Shown here: positions 54,412-63,209 of the stretch, one piece after another | Position numbering within the stretch: position 1 is the stretch's first letter | Layout: each line of letters opens with the position of its first letter | Assembly: GCA_943369525.1 (NCBI GenBank) | Contig: CALRNL020000002.1 | Span: 124,001-188,000 of the forward strand | Direction: 5' to 3' | Origin: BAIKAL-G1 sp943369525 | GTDB lineage: Bacteria > Cyanobacteriota > Cyanobacteriia > PCC-6307 > Cyanobiaceae | DNA: 64,000 bases | Notes under the pieces: generated by a model | Seen by the model: the letters and a program-made list of their open reading frames with translations, nothing else | Database searches by the model: none | Told to the model about the DNA's origin: nothing | Program-made: the position numbers and the translations under genes

Positions 54412-54789
54412 ATGGCGGCTGCTCCCTTCCACACCCCTTTTGAGATCCTGCGCCAACAGCGCCATGCCGCCTGGCTAGCCGATCTCACCACTCGCTTGGA
54501 GCAGTTGGTAGCCAGCTCAGATATCGCAGATAAGAGCCCCTTGGAGATCCTGCTCTTTGGCTCCCGGGCCCGCGGCGACTGGGATGGCCTCTCTGATACG
54601 GATCTGCTGGTGGTCGCAGCAGAGAACCAGCAGGCATCCCTCTGGGTTGATCGCCTGCTGGACGCGGGCGTGGCCCAGGACGTGGTGGCCTTCGACCAAG
54701 CCAGCTGGCAGGCCCTTGCCGCTTCCCCTTCCCCCTACTGGCGATCAGTGAAATCCCAGGCGATCCCGCTTCTTCACTGGGGCCCATGA
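54412..54789 (+). CDS. MNT-domain nucleotidyltransferase
   Basis: 125 residues. Minimal nucleotidyltransferase with the active site LLFGSRARGDWDGLSDTDLL, matching GSx10DxD exactly (GS, ten residues, DTD). Such proteins pair with HEPN proteins and AMPylate or otherwise silence them. It precedes the HEPN gene and overlaps it by 4 bp (ATGA). It is intact, unlike the related gene at 55279. Confidence 0.9.
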   Translation: MAAAPFHTPFEILRQQRHAAWLADLTTRLEQLVASSDIADKSPLEILLFGSRARGDWDGLSDTDLLVVAAENQQASLWVDRLLDAGVAQDVVAFDQASWQALAASPSPYWRSVKSQAIPLLHWGP

Positions 54790-55184
54790 ACGCTCGCCCC
54801 CAGGCCTGGCTTGTCCAGGCCCGTAACGATTTGGACTTGGCCGAGCTCGCCTGCCGCCATGGATTCCTTGCCCAGGCTTGTTATTTCGCCTCCCAGGCGG
54901 CAGAAAAAGCGCTCAAAAGCGCCCTGCTCGAACTTGGACTGGAGCCCCCCCATACCCATGTGCTCGGAGATTTGCTGACCCGGCTCCAGTCCGCCGGCCT
55001 CGATACCACGGCCTTAAAGACCCTGCCCCTGAAGGCCCTCAGCCGCATGGGCATTACGTCGCGCTATCCGATCGATGCCACTCCACCGGCCGATTTATTT
55101 GACCGCGCTGAAACCGATCAGGCCATCGGGGTGGCAGCTGCCGTGATCGCTGCCATTGAGGCTTTGGATCGGGGGATGGCCTAG
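54786..55184 (+). CDS. HEPN-domain protein
   Basis: 132 residues, all-helical. Family segments: AWLVQARNDLDLAELACRHG, ACYFASQAAEKALKSALL, HTHVLGDLLTRLQ and SRYPIDATPPADLF. HEPN proteins of MNT pairs are often RNases with an RX4-6H motif. Here RYPIDAT has no His within six residues of the Arg, so the usual RNase site is absent and the mode of action is open. It is coupled to the MNT gene. Confidence 0.88.
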   Translation: MNARPQAWLVQARNDLDLAELACRHGFLAQACYFASQAAEKALKSALLELGLEPPHTHVLGDLLTRLQSAGLDTTALKTLPLKALSRMGITSRYPIDATPPADLFDRAETDQAIGVAAAVIAAIEALDRGMA

Positions 55185-55278
55185 TAGCTTTTAAGTATCA
55201 CCATCTCACCGTATTTGATGTGGCCTAGGGTACTTCACATCCATTTCGGCCGCCTGCAAAGTGAGGACGCTCTCCGCC

Positions 55279-55635
55279 ATGCCCGTGCGCTCATTGAATC
55301 AATCCGTTCTGCGCTGGCCCAAGCCTGAGCTGATTTTGGCGGCGGTGCAGCGATGGGCAGAGGCCCAGCAGGCCCTTAGGCCTGCCTTGACCAAGGTCGG
55401 CGTGTTCGGCAGCTAAGGCCGCGGTGATGCGGGGGTGGGCAGTGATCTGGATCTCCTTTTAGTGGATGGTGCTGCGACTGGGCCCCAACAGCAGCGCTTG
55501 CTGTCTTGGCCATTGGAGCGCTTGCCCCTGGGTTGTGATGCCCTGGTGCTCACACCAACCGAATTTCAGGAGCTGCTGGCGAGCGGTTCCCGCATGGCGA
55601 TCGAATTGCAGCGCGATTTGCGTTGGTTGCTTTAA
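55279..55635 (+). pseudogene. MNT nucleotidyltransferase gene with nonsense codon in active site
   Basis: From ATG at 55279 the frame reads VQRWAEAQQALRPALTKVGV then FGS and TAA (55414-55416), then GRGDAGVGSDLDLLLV in the same frame to a stop at 55635. Family members have GSYGRG or GSxARG here, so a Tyr codon (TAT or TAC) has probably become TAA. With the Tyr restored the motif GSYGRGDAGVGSDLD fits GSx10DxD. No HEPN partner follows. A restart at GTG 55435 would lack half the catalytic site. Confidence 0.88.
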
Positions 55636-55661
55636 ACCTTTCTGCTATTACTGGCCCCAGT

Positions 55662-57521
55662 TCAGCGCTTCGATCCGTAGGTGAGGGCAACCTCCCAAGA
55701 CCCGGGATCTAGGGGCACCGAGATCCAGCCATCCCGATCGCGAGCCTGGTTCGTGCCTGAAAACGGCAATGGTGTCTCCCAGTTGGTTGTCCTAACCCGC
55801 CTCTTCTGCACCGTCCAAGCCGGATAGGCCCACTGCATCACCCGCAGCCTCCCTGGCGTAGGCGCTTCCACGCGAATGAGCCGCTGGGTCGGCCCATGGT
55901 CAATCAATTCAGCAGATCCAGGCCGAGAGCCTTGACCTGCTCTTTCAGGGGCGCCCTCGGCCAGGAAAGCCACCCAAGTTTGCTGGGGCCAGGCCGGCAC
56001 CCAGAAGGTCTGCATCCGACGAACCCACGAGCTTTCCGGGATCCCCGCCGGCGAGTAGTCGGGCACCCCGGTGAGGGCGATGCGGCCATCGCCCAAGGCC
56101 ACAAACCGCTTTGACAGTTCGCCCGTGGCGGGCAAGGCGTCTAAGCCGTCGGAGCAGGGCACCAGCGGATCGCAGGCCAGTAGGCGGTTGAGCGAGCGTC
56201 GCTCCAGTTCGGAGGGGTGGTGGCCCAGGATGTTCTCCCGAAAACGGCCGAGCGAATCCACCCACAGCACTGCCGCCAGGGTGATCGCCCCGAGCCAGGC
56301 TCCACGCCGCAGCACTGACCGGGGCTGATCGGTTCCTACGGGCAGGGCGCCAGGGGAGCTGAGCCAAAGCAGCAGCCCAAACCAGGTGGGCCCCAGCCAC
56401 CGCCAGGGGAACTGGATCCGCTGCAGGGGTGCCAAGAGTTGATAAATCGGCTCGCTGATCGGCAGCATCATCAGGATCCCGAAGCAGGTCAGCAGCAAAC
56501 CCCAGCGAGCCAAGGGAGGGCCGTCTTGGTTTCCTATCGATCGGACGCAGTTGCCCTCCCCCGCGCTGATGTCGCCTTCTCGAGACCAGCCCAGGCCCCG
56601 CCACCCCCAAGCAAGCCAGCGCACCAGCACCAGCACCAAAATTGTGGCGGCCTGGATCCAGAGCAGGTCAGCGAGCACAACCCGGCCGGAATCATTGGCA
56701 AGGAAGAATTCATAGGTGAACAGGTAATTCGGGATCGGTGGCCTCACCAGACCCATGGCCCCTAGGGCAGGCGCCCAAAACGGCGCAGTGATCACGATCG
56801 CGCCCAAGGGAACCAAGCACCAACGACCGATGGCCCGCCCATTAGCCCCGGGTTTGATCAGCGCGGCCAGGCCCAAACCCCAGGCCAGCAGGCTCAATTG
56901 GGCGCTATTCCAATTGCTCAGCAGGATCCCTGCTAGCGCCAGGATCGCTACCGCCAGACCCCATCGCCGCCTGCGTTCCAACCCCAGCCAGCCCAGGGCC
57001 AGCCACCAAAGCAGAAGTTGCCCCATGGCTTCCGGCCAGGCACCCCGGATATAAACATTGACGAATAAATAGGGGTTCAAGGCTGCGAGGGTCCCTAATA
57101 CCCACTGCCAGCGCCCCGGACGTAGCCAGAGCCTCGCCAGGCAGGCCGCGCCAAGATTATTGAGAACTAGCAGTAGCAATAGGGCCCATTCCAGGGCCCG
57201 GACCGGGGGAATCCCCAGGGCGATCGGAATCCCCGCCATCAGCCGAAACAGGGGCGGATAGAGCTGGAGCGCGGCACTACCGGCACCCGCCCAGTTCAGG
57301 TCACTCCAAAGCGGCCACCACCAGCCGCCGCGAACCTGCTGGGCCCAGGCGGCTGCCCAGCCCAAGTGGATAAGGCCATCGGGGGTGTCCAGGGGAACCC
57401 CTAGTAGGCCGATCGGTAGCCACACCAATAGGGCGAGGCAACCAGCAAAATAGAGAAGGGCGTTCGGCCCTAGGCCCCTATGGCGTAAGTCACCGCCTGG
57501 CGCCGGTTGGCCTCCCGTCAT
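55662..57521 (-). CDS. large polytopic membrane protein, probable glycan-related (PF10131-like)
   Basis: 619 residues from ATG at 57521, which overlaps the stop of the upstream gene (ATGA). About ten membrane helices occupy the first 430 residues (LLYFAGCLALLVWLPIGLLG and others). A conserved periplasmic-type loop DTPDGLIHLGWAAAWAQQVR with YPPLFRLMAGIPIALG resembles proteins with the 6-pyruvoyl-tetrahydropterin synthase-related membrane domain, often seen near polysaccharide genes. A soluble beta-rich C-terminal domain follows. No catalytic residue can be named. It may be a GT-C-like transferase. Confidence 0.6.
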   Translation of the reverse strand: MTGGQPAPGGDLRHRGLGPNALLYFAGCLALLVWLPIGLLGVPLDTPDGLIHLGWAAAWAQQVRGGWWWPLWSDLNWAGAGSAALQLYPPLFRLMAGIPIALGIPPVRALEWALLLLLVLNNLGAACLARLWLRPGRWQWVLGTLAALNPYLFVNVYIRGAWPEAMGQLLLWWLALGWLGLERRRRWGLAVAILALAGILLSNWNSAQLSLLAWGLGLAALIKPGANGRAIGRWCLVPLGAIVITAPFWAPALGAMGLVRPPIPNYLFTYEFFLANDSGRVVLADLLWIQAATILVLVLVRWLAWGWRGLGWSREGDISAGEGNCVRSIGNQDGPPLARWGLLLTCFGILMMLPISEPIYQLLAPLQRIQFPWRWLGPTWFGLLLWLSSPGALPVGTDQPRSVLRRGAWLGAITLAAVLWVDSLGRFRENILGHHPSELERRSLNRLLACDPLVPCSDGLDALPATGELSKRFVALGDGRIALTGVPDYSPAGIPESSWVRRMQTFWVPAWPQQTWVAFLAEGAPERAGQGSRPGSAELIDHGPTQRLIRVEAPTPGRLRVMQWAYPAWTVQKRRVRTTNWETPLPFSGTNQARDRDGWISVPLDPGSWEVALTYGSKR

Positions 57522-58567
57522 GGCTGGATACCCTGCTGAAAATGCTTCACCAAGGCCGGGTGGCGGTCGTATTGGTGCAATACGGCAGGGACCTGGCCAT
57601 CGACAACCACCTGGCCCTCCTGATTGAGTTCGATCCGATCTGGGCCAACGAGTCCCACCGTACTGATTAAGCCATCGGCTGGAGAACAAATTAGGTTGAC
57701 CGGTTGGTCCATCCGTAGGATTTTATTGTGAATTCCCTGGTCCCAGTTTGGCAGCAGGGCGGTTCCCTTCCGTCGCATGATTGCCAGGGTGCTTTCGCAG
57801 AAACATTGAAGATAGGACTCCATTTGGTTCTTCGATCCAATCAGCACCCCGGCGCAGAGAGCCTGGTAGTCGCTTAGTTCAAGTACTAGTGAGTTGGAGT
57901 AGGCTTCGGTTAGCCAGTTTCTGTTCAAGGGGCTTGCGGCGATGGTGTCCCCTTCCTCGCCCGTGACCAGTTGATCGCCGCAGTCCTTGAAGGGGTCGCT
58001 TTGAATCACCACATCTCTGGCATCCGTGAGCATCAGGTGGTCCACCGTGCCAAGGATTTCGTTCTCGAGTAATTGCTTGACCCAAAAAAAACGTCGAATT
58101 AACAGGTGGGCTTGGCAGGTGCTGAGGCGAATGAGTCTGGGCTGCTCAATGCTGATCTGACATTCCCCTTTGCGGTTGATAAGCTGGCCAGCCTGCTGCA
58201 GGCTGCGATGGATTAGCTTTTGTGATCTCGACAGAACTTTGCGAGCCAATGCAAATTGACCATGGATGACTTTTGGTGGCCTATTGACAGCTTGCAGGAT
58301 CACTCGGTTATACCGCTTCGCTAAACTGGCAAGTTCCTCAAGTCCAGCCGTATCCGTCAAGATCAGTACATTGGTGTCTGGGCAGTGGCGGCGGATCGAT
58401 TCGAGTAGGGGTGTTAATACCGAAGCGGTATAGCTAAAGGATGTCGTGATGATCCAATTGTGCGCCACGACAGCTAACCTTTTGCCATTGGAGTTTAGCT
58501 TAAGCGCTGTCCCGAGGAGCCCCTTGCCGCCCGCTCCGTGACAGCCCGTGATTGAGACTGGCAGCAT
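57518..58567 (-). CDS. glycosyltransferase-like protein, unknown specificity
   Basis: About 349 residues if started at ATG 58567. The conserved part starts at KRLAVVAHNWIITTSFSYTA (about residue 38). GT-A-like features: NVLILTDTAGLEELA, HLMLTDARDVVIQSDPF (DxRD metal-site candidate) and LPNWDQGIHNKIL. The proposed ATG overlaps head-to-head with the ATG of the divergent gene (CATG at 58565-58568), so the true start probably lies further in, after about 30 residues. It is coupled to the membrane protein gene downstream. Confidence 0.6.
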   Translation of the reverse strand: MLPVSITGCHGAGGKGLLGTALKLNSNGKRLAVVAHNWIITTSFSYTASVLTPLLESIRRHCPDTNVLILTDTAGLEELASLAKRYNRVILQAVNRPPKVIHGQFALARKVLSRSQKLIHRSLQQAGQLINRKGECQISIEQPRLIRLSTCQAHLLIRRFFWVKQLLENEILGTVDHLMLTDARDVVIQSDPFKDCGDQLVTGEEGDTIAASPLNRNWLTEAYSNSLVLELSDYQALCAGVLIGSKNQMESYLQCFCESTLAIMRRKGTALLPNWDQGIHNKILRMDQPVNLICSPADGLISTVGLVGPDRIELNQEGQVVVDGQVPAVLHQYDRHPALVKHFQQGIQP

Positions 58568-59786
58568 GACGATCAGAGCCGTTTCTCCACTGCCCAACCT
58601 GGTTCAGGGGCTCAAGCAGGCTGCTGGGTCCAGGCGACCACAAACCATCGGCCTGTTCACCGGCTTGATTGCCCTGCTGGTCTGGGCCCTGCTGGTGTTC
58701 GGCAAGTACGGCGGCAACCCCACGGGCCTGGCCCGTATTGGCGACCAGCTGCCCCTCTCCCCCCGGCTCCAGGGCGCCGATCTGGTGATCTTGGCTGGCA
58801 AGCGCGGCAACGACGGCCAGCAATTCCTCAGCCTGGCCCTCGATCCCCTCCAGCAGCTGCCCGGCACCAGCGCTGCCCTCGATAACCCGATCTACCGGGG
58901 CAAACGGCTGCTCTATCCCCTACTGGCCTATCTAGCTGGCCTGGGCCAGCCGGCCCTGATCCCCTGGAGCCTGGGCCTGATCAACGTTGCCCTGATCGGC
59001 TGCTGCGGCGCCCTGGTGGCCCGCTGGGCCCAGCTGGAGCAGCGCTCCCCCCTGTGGGGCCTGGCCGTGGTGGCGCTGCCGAGCTACTGGGTCACCCTCA
59101 GCCTCGACACCGCCGACCTGCTGGCCACCAGCCTGTTATTGGCCTCGGCCGTAGCTTTTCGCAGCCAGCGTCCCGGCCGTTTGGTCGCCAGCCTGTCGCT
59201 CGCCCTGCTCAGCCGCGAAACGGGCCTGCTGGCCTGGGCCTCCTCTGGCTTAACCAGCCTGAGGGAACGGCGCTGGCGCTGGCTGCTCCCCTTGGCCCTG
59301 GTGCCCCTGCCCCTGCTGGCCTGGACCGCCAGCCTCAAAGCCCGCTTCCCGGCCACGGCCGATGGCCTGCTGGTGAGCCTCCATTTCACCTGGCCCGGCC
59401 TAGGCATCGCCACCAAGACCCTGCAGTTACGAGGGCTCGCCTCCCCGGCTGGGGGTCCCATGGGCGGTGCGGAGCGCCTATTTGACAGCCTCTGTTTCGG
59501 GCTGTGGTTGTTCAGCTTGGGCCTATTGCTGGTTGTAGCCTTCCGGCCTGGCGCCAACCGTTGGCTGCGTTTAACGGCGGCGCTCTATGGGCTGCCCGCC
59601 CTATGCACCAGCACCCAGATCCTGGCCCGTTTTCCCGATTACACCCGCGTATGGATTGATTTGGCCAGCCTTGCCTTGCTTGGCTGCTTGAGTCTGCGAC
59701 AGCGATTGGCTTCGATAGTGTTCATCTCTTTTTCGATGCCCCTGTCTTTGGCCTTCTTGGTTGCCAGTCTTTTCGCCTTTAGCTAA
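58566..59786 (+). CDS. integral membrane protein, GT-C-like
   Basis: 406 residues from ATG at 58566. Nine or more hydrophobic helices (GLFTGLIALLVWALLVFGKY, LLATSLLLASAVAFR and so on). A loop after the first helix has GNDGQQFLSLALDP and NPIYRGKRLLYPLLAYLAGL, and SRETGLLAWA lies near residue 215, as in several putative polyprenyl-linked sugar transferases of bacterial surface-glycan clusters. The donor and acceptor are unknown. It diverges from the GT-like gene at 58567 and is 75 bp before a GT-D-like gene. Confidence 0.6.
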   Translation: MTIRAVSPLPNLVQGLKQAAGSRRPQTIGLFTGLIALLVWALLVFGKYGGNPTGLARIGDQLPLSPRLQGADLVILAGKRGNDGQQFLSLALDPLQQLPGTSAALDNPIYRGKRLLYPLLAYLAGLGQPALIPWSLGLINVALIGCCGALVARWAQLEQRSPLWGLAVVALPSYWVTLSLDTADLLATSLLLASAVAFRSQRPGRLVASLSLALLSRETGLLAWASSGLTSLRERRWRWLLPLALVPLPLLAWTASLKARFPATADGLLVSLHFTWPGLGIATKTLQLRGLASPAGGPMGGAERLFDSLCFGLWLFSLGLLLVVAFRPGANRWLRLTAALYGLPALCTSTQILARFPDYTRVWIDLASLALLGCLSLRQRLASIVFISFSMPLSLAFLVASLFAFS

Positions 59787-59861
59787 GCTCTAGGGGATTG
59801 ATTTACGTTCGCGCTGCCATGCTTAAGTTGGGGGCGAGGGTTAAGTTTTTGATCCCATGCA

Positions 59862-60803
59862 ATGATGGGCCCAATTAGTTTGGCTTCGTTCGGGGCGCTT
59901 AAGCGTGAGATTGCCCACGCGCGAGATGCGCTGTTTTCAAGGTGGGATGCTGTTTGTTATCCAAGTGTTTTTGATCAAATTCTTTCCCCGGCCCCTGCTG
60001 CCGAACAGCTGAATCGGCTGCTCCTCACTGGGTCGCCCGGGGCTGTTGCGAGAATGGGCAGAACCGAGGCCCGCATCTTGGGCGAGTGGAAGTACGCAAA
60101 CAAGCATTTTTCTTCTAAAAGCCTGAAACAGGCCCACGTCAATGCAGGTGTATTTCCGGTAGAGCCAAACCAGCTGTCAACCTTCGCTTCCATCTACTGG
60201 CAGGGCCTCCAGCAGTTGGATCTTTTGGCATTCTGGCCAACTGAATATCAAGCCAGGTTAGTCCATGATCTGGATCCCTGGCCTGTCTTGATCCATCGGC
60301 TAGATCTAGAACCCTTTTTTTCGCCCCACCCCTGGACTAGCCAACTTCAAGGCAAGAAGGTCCTAGTGGTGCATCCCTTTAAGGATTCGATCCACAGGCA
60401 ATATGATTCAGCCAGGGAAAAGCTTTTCCCTGGCACGAATGTGCTGCCATCCTTTGAGCTCCAGGTGATCCGGGCGCCCCAATGTTCTGGCGGCGCCACC
60501 GCCGGCTTTGGCAGTTGGTCGGAGGCATTTTTTCATTTAGAGGAACAGGTTCGGCAAGCCACTTTTGATGTAGCCATTGTGGGCTGCGGTGCCTTTGGCT
60601 TGCCATTGGTTGGATCCATCAAAAAGATGGGGCGCATTGCTATCCATATGGCTGGATCGACCCAGTTACTCTTTGGCATTCAAGGTCAACGTTGGTTGAA
60701 CGATCCTTCTTACCAACCATTGTGGAATGAGCATTGGGTGAGGCCCATCGGCAGCGAGCTCTTGCCCACCAGAGATTTGATTGAGGATGCTTGCTATTGG
60801 TAG
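59862..60803 (+). CDS. GT-D-like (DUF1792-related) protein, copy 2
   Basis: 313 residues (or 312 from a second ATG). Paralogue of the protein at 36206: VARMGRTEARILGEW at about residues 60-75, KKVLVVHPFKDSIHRQY, IVGCGAFGLPLVGSIKKM and STQLLFGIQGQRWLND. GC content follows the core genome, unlike copy 1. The RMGRTE segment is a possible relative of the GT-D motif RFGDGE. The role is probably in surface glycan assembly; not certain. Confidence 0.6.
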   Translation: MMGPISLASFGALKREIAHARDALFSRWDAVCYPSVFDQILSPAPAAEQLNRLLLTGSPGAVARMGRTEARILGEWKYANKHFSSKSLKQAHVNAGVFPVEPNQLSTFASIYWQGLQQLDLLAFWPTEYQARLVHDLDPWPVLIHRLDLEPFFSPHPWTSQLQGKKVLVVHPFKDSIHRQYDSAREKLFPGTNVLPSFELQVIRAPQCSGGATAGFGSWSEAFFHLEEQVRQATFDVAIVGCGAFGLPLVGSIKKMGRIAIHMAGSTQLLFGIQGQRWLNDPSYQPLWNEHWVRPIGSELLPTRDLIEDACYW

Positions 60804-60821
60804 GATTATCAATTGGTCTCA

Positions 60822-61673
60822 CTAAACAGGTTCATCTGTGCTTGTACCTTGCCCCGCAAGCTTGTTTAGCCAAAACTCCCGGTCGTAGCGCTGCCAGGCG
60901 TGGCAGCCAAAAGGTAATTTCCCTGCCCTTTGGTATTGATCGCGAGGATGAAGTTCCCAGGCAAAATTAATGGCAACCTCGGGCGGAGCGACTTGGTAGC
61001 CTGGGCTCAGTCTTGGAGCAATAAAACTCCAGAACAGATCTTCGTACATCTGCGGTGTTCTGGATTGGCCGTTAGAGCGTTCCAATAGCTGGCGCAGCGC
61101 CCGGACCTCCGCCCGCAGCCATTCTGCCGGTAGGCTTTGGTGCTCATAGCTGCGAATAGCACCATACAGCCACCTTGGCTTTGCCAACACCTTTAGACTT
61201 GCCTGGATGTGACGCAAGGAAAGGCCCCCATTGCCTCCGCCAAGCCATTGCAGGGGGTGCTTGGGATTGTCGATGCCGAGATACCAAGGAGAGCCCACAT
61301 AGGCAAAGCCAAGGCTGATCCATTCGCTTAATTGATCGCCAAAAATGAGCGTATCCAGCTGGGCGATTAGGATGTGTGTGTAGGGTTTGAAGTGGCGGTA
61401 AAACCAGCTTGATAAAAGCATTTTATTGTAGCTTCTGATCGAGTCAAAGTTGTGGGCTTCAAGCTCTATCGTGTTGATTAGGATTTTGGGGCGTTGGGCG
61501 ATAATCGCTTCAATCAGGGACCTGTTCGAAGGCGGGTGGATCAGGATCCATGGACGTTGTGCCAGTCTTTCGAGGTTATTGAATAAAGCTAGTTTTTCGT
61601 CCTGATCCAGGCTTGATTTATAGATTGGCGTCACCACGGCAACCTCTCGGCATCTGCTTGATTGGCCGTTCAT
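60822..61673 (-). CDS. DUF5672 family protein
   Basis: 283 residues from ATG at 61673 (TTG at 61706 is an option). The DUF5672 pattern is clear: VAVVTPIYKSSLDQDE, the NKMLLSSWFYRHFKPYTHIL stretch, IAQLDTLIFGDQLSEW, AYVGSPWYLG and GGGNGGLSLRH. The family is found in surface-glycan clusters and looks like a GT-A-like fold; no reaction is established. It faces the GT-D-like gene tail-to-tail with 18 bp between. Confidence 0.82.
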   Translation of the reverse strand: MNGQSSRCREVAVVTPIYKSSLDQDEKLALFNNLERLAQRPWILIHPPSNRSLIEAIIAQRPKILINTIELEAHNFDSIRSYNKMLLSSWFYRHFKPYTHILIAQLDTLIFGDQLSEWISLGFAYVGSPWYLGIDNPKHPLQWLGGGNGGLSLRHIQASLKVLAKPRWLYGAIRSYEHQSLPAEWLRAEVRALRQLLERSNGQSRTPQMYEDLFWSFIAPRLSPGYQVAPPEVAINFAWELHPRDQYQRAGKLPFGCHAWQRYDREFWLNKLAGQGTSTDEPV

Positions 61674-62093
61674 TTGGCTTTCAATCGGTGTTTTGAGGCT
61701 CGCCAAGGTTGCCTTAAGCTTTGTCTAATTTTAGGTTGATCGAGTTGAGTGTGTCAAGCTTGTTGATGGTGCTGAGTTGAACAATCAAGCGCTGATCCAG
61801 CCTGATTGCCCGCTTGGGCGCTGTGGTTTGGCTTTTGCCGTGTCTGTGCTGGGATTTGCAGGGATCCGTTCCCAAGCCTTGCTCCCGTTGTTGATTGGCC
61901 TTTAGCCAGCGAAACGATGAAGTGGTATCGCGCTGTGCCGTGTGGATCTGCTGCACATGCAGCCAGCATGCAGCATTTAACATGGTGACCTTTGGCTTGA
62001 ATAGCTAGAGTTAATTGCCATTCTGGGGGCTTGCCAGCGATTTGCGCGCTGACTGGTTAGCCCAGCTCCACACCCTGCCCTCCAGTCATCCTT
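61674..62093. other. divergent intergenic region
   Basis: About 420 bp between the DUF5672 gene and the epimerase gene. It should hold both promoters. An 89-codon minus-strand frame (61714-61983) shows no family likeness. A short direct repeat CATGCAGC occurs near 61955-61975. Confidence 0.35.
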
Positions 62094-63134
62094 GTGCCCA
62101 GTCCAGCAGGCGCCTGCACCCTCCTTACCGGCGCCGCCGGCTTCATCGGCGCCGCCGTGGCCGAAGCGTTGCTGGATCGCGGCGACCGGGTGGTGGGGCT
62201 CGATAACCTCAACGCCTATTACGACCCTGCCCTCAAGCGAGCCCGCCTAGCTAAGTTGCAGGCCATCCCCGGGGCCCAGGCGGGGGGCTTTGCGTTCCAT
62301 CAGCTGGATCTAGAGAACACAGAAGCCATCGCTTCTTTGTTTGCCCAGGTGCGCCCCGACCGGGTGGTACATCTCGCCGCCCAGGCGGGGGTGCGCTATT
62401 CGATCGAGAACCCGGCGGCCTACTTGCAAAGCAACTTGGTTGGTTTCGGCGCGATCCTGGAGGGCTGCCGCCACCAGGGGATCGGCCACCTGGTCTACGC
62501 CTCCAGCAGTTCGGTGTATGGCGTTAATCGCCAGATCCCGTTTGCCGAGCACCATGCGGTGAACCATCCGGTGAGCCTCTATGCGGCCACCAAGAAAGCC
62601 AATGAGCTGATGGCCCACACCTACAGCCATCTCTATGGCCTGCCGGCCACGGGCCTGCGCTTTTTCACCGTCTATGGCCCCTGGGGCCGGCCGGATATGG
62701 CGCCGATGCTGTTCGCAGACGCCATCCTGGCGGGGCGGCCGATTCGGGTCTTCAACCAGGGCCAGATGCAGCGGGATTTCACCTACATCGATGATGTGGT
62801 GGAGGGGGTGCTGCGCTGCCTCGATCGGCCCGCCACGGCCAACCCCCACTTCGATCCCATGGAGCCCGACCCCGCCACCGCGGCGGCGCCCCACCGGCTC
62901 TTCAACCTGGGCAATTCCCAGCCGGTAGCCCTATTGCGGTTCATCGAGTTGCTGGAGCATGCCCTGGGGCGCCAGGCCAGCAAGGAGTTTCTGCCAATGC
63001 AGGCCGGTGACGTGGTGGCCACCGCCGCAGACACCAGCAGGTTGCAGGACTGGGTTGGCTTTGCCCCATCCACTCCCCTAGACGTGGGCGTTGAGAACTT
63101 TGCCCACTGGTATTTGGACTACACCCGGGCCTGA
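62094..63134 (+). CDS. UDP-glucuronate 4-epimerase
   Basis: 346 residues from GTG at 62094. Extended SDR: LTGAAGFIGAAVAEALLDRG, DNLNAYYDPALKRARL, HLAAQAGVRYSIENP, SSSSVYGVNRQIPF and catalytic YAATKKANELMAHTYSHL. FFTVYGPWGRPDMAPMLF and QRDFTYIDDVVEGV are typical of UDP-glucuronate 4-epimerase. The product, UDP-galacturonate, is a usual donor for LPS or capsule. It stands alone between the glycan genes and the photosystem II operon. Confidence 0.9.
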   Translation: MPSPAGACTLLTGAAGFIGAAVAEALLDRGDRVVGLDNLNAYYDPALKRARLAKLQAIPGAQAGGFAFHQLDLENTEAIASLFAQVRPDRVVHLAAQAGVRYSIENPAAYLQSNLVGFGAILEGCRHQGIGHLVYASSSSVYGVNRQIPFAEHHAVNHPVSLYAATKKANELMAHTYSHLYGLPATGLRFFTVYGPWGRPDMAPMLFADAILAGRPIRVFNQGQMQRDFTYIDDVVEGVLRCLDRPATANPHFDPMEPDPATAAAPHRLFNLGNSQPVALLRFIELLEHALGRQASKEFLPMQAGDVVATAADTSRLQDWVGFAPSTPLDVGVENFAHWYLDYTRA

Positions 63135-63209
63135 TGGCCCTAGCCGCCAAGTGGGGCACCCGTTGACGACCTGGGCCTAAAGCCTTAACGGAAGCCTTTC
63201 GTAAAGCCT

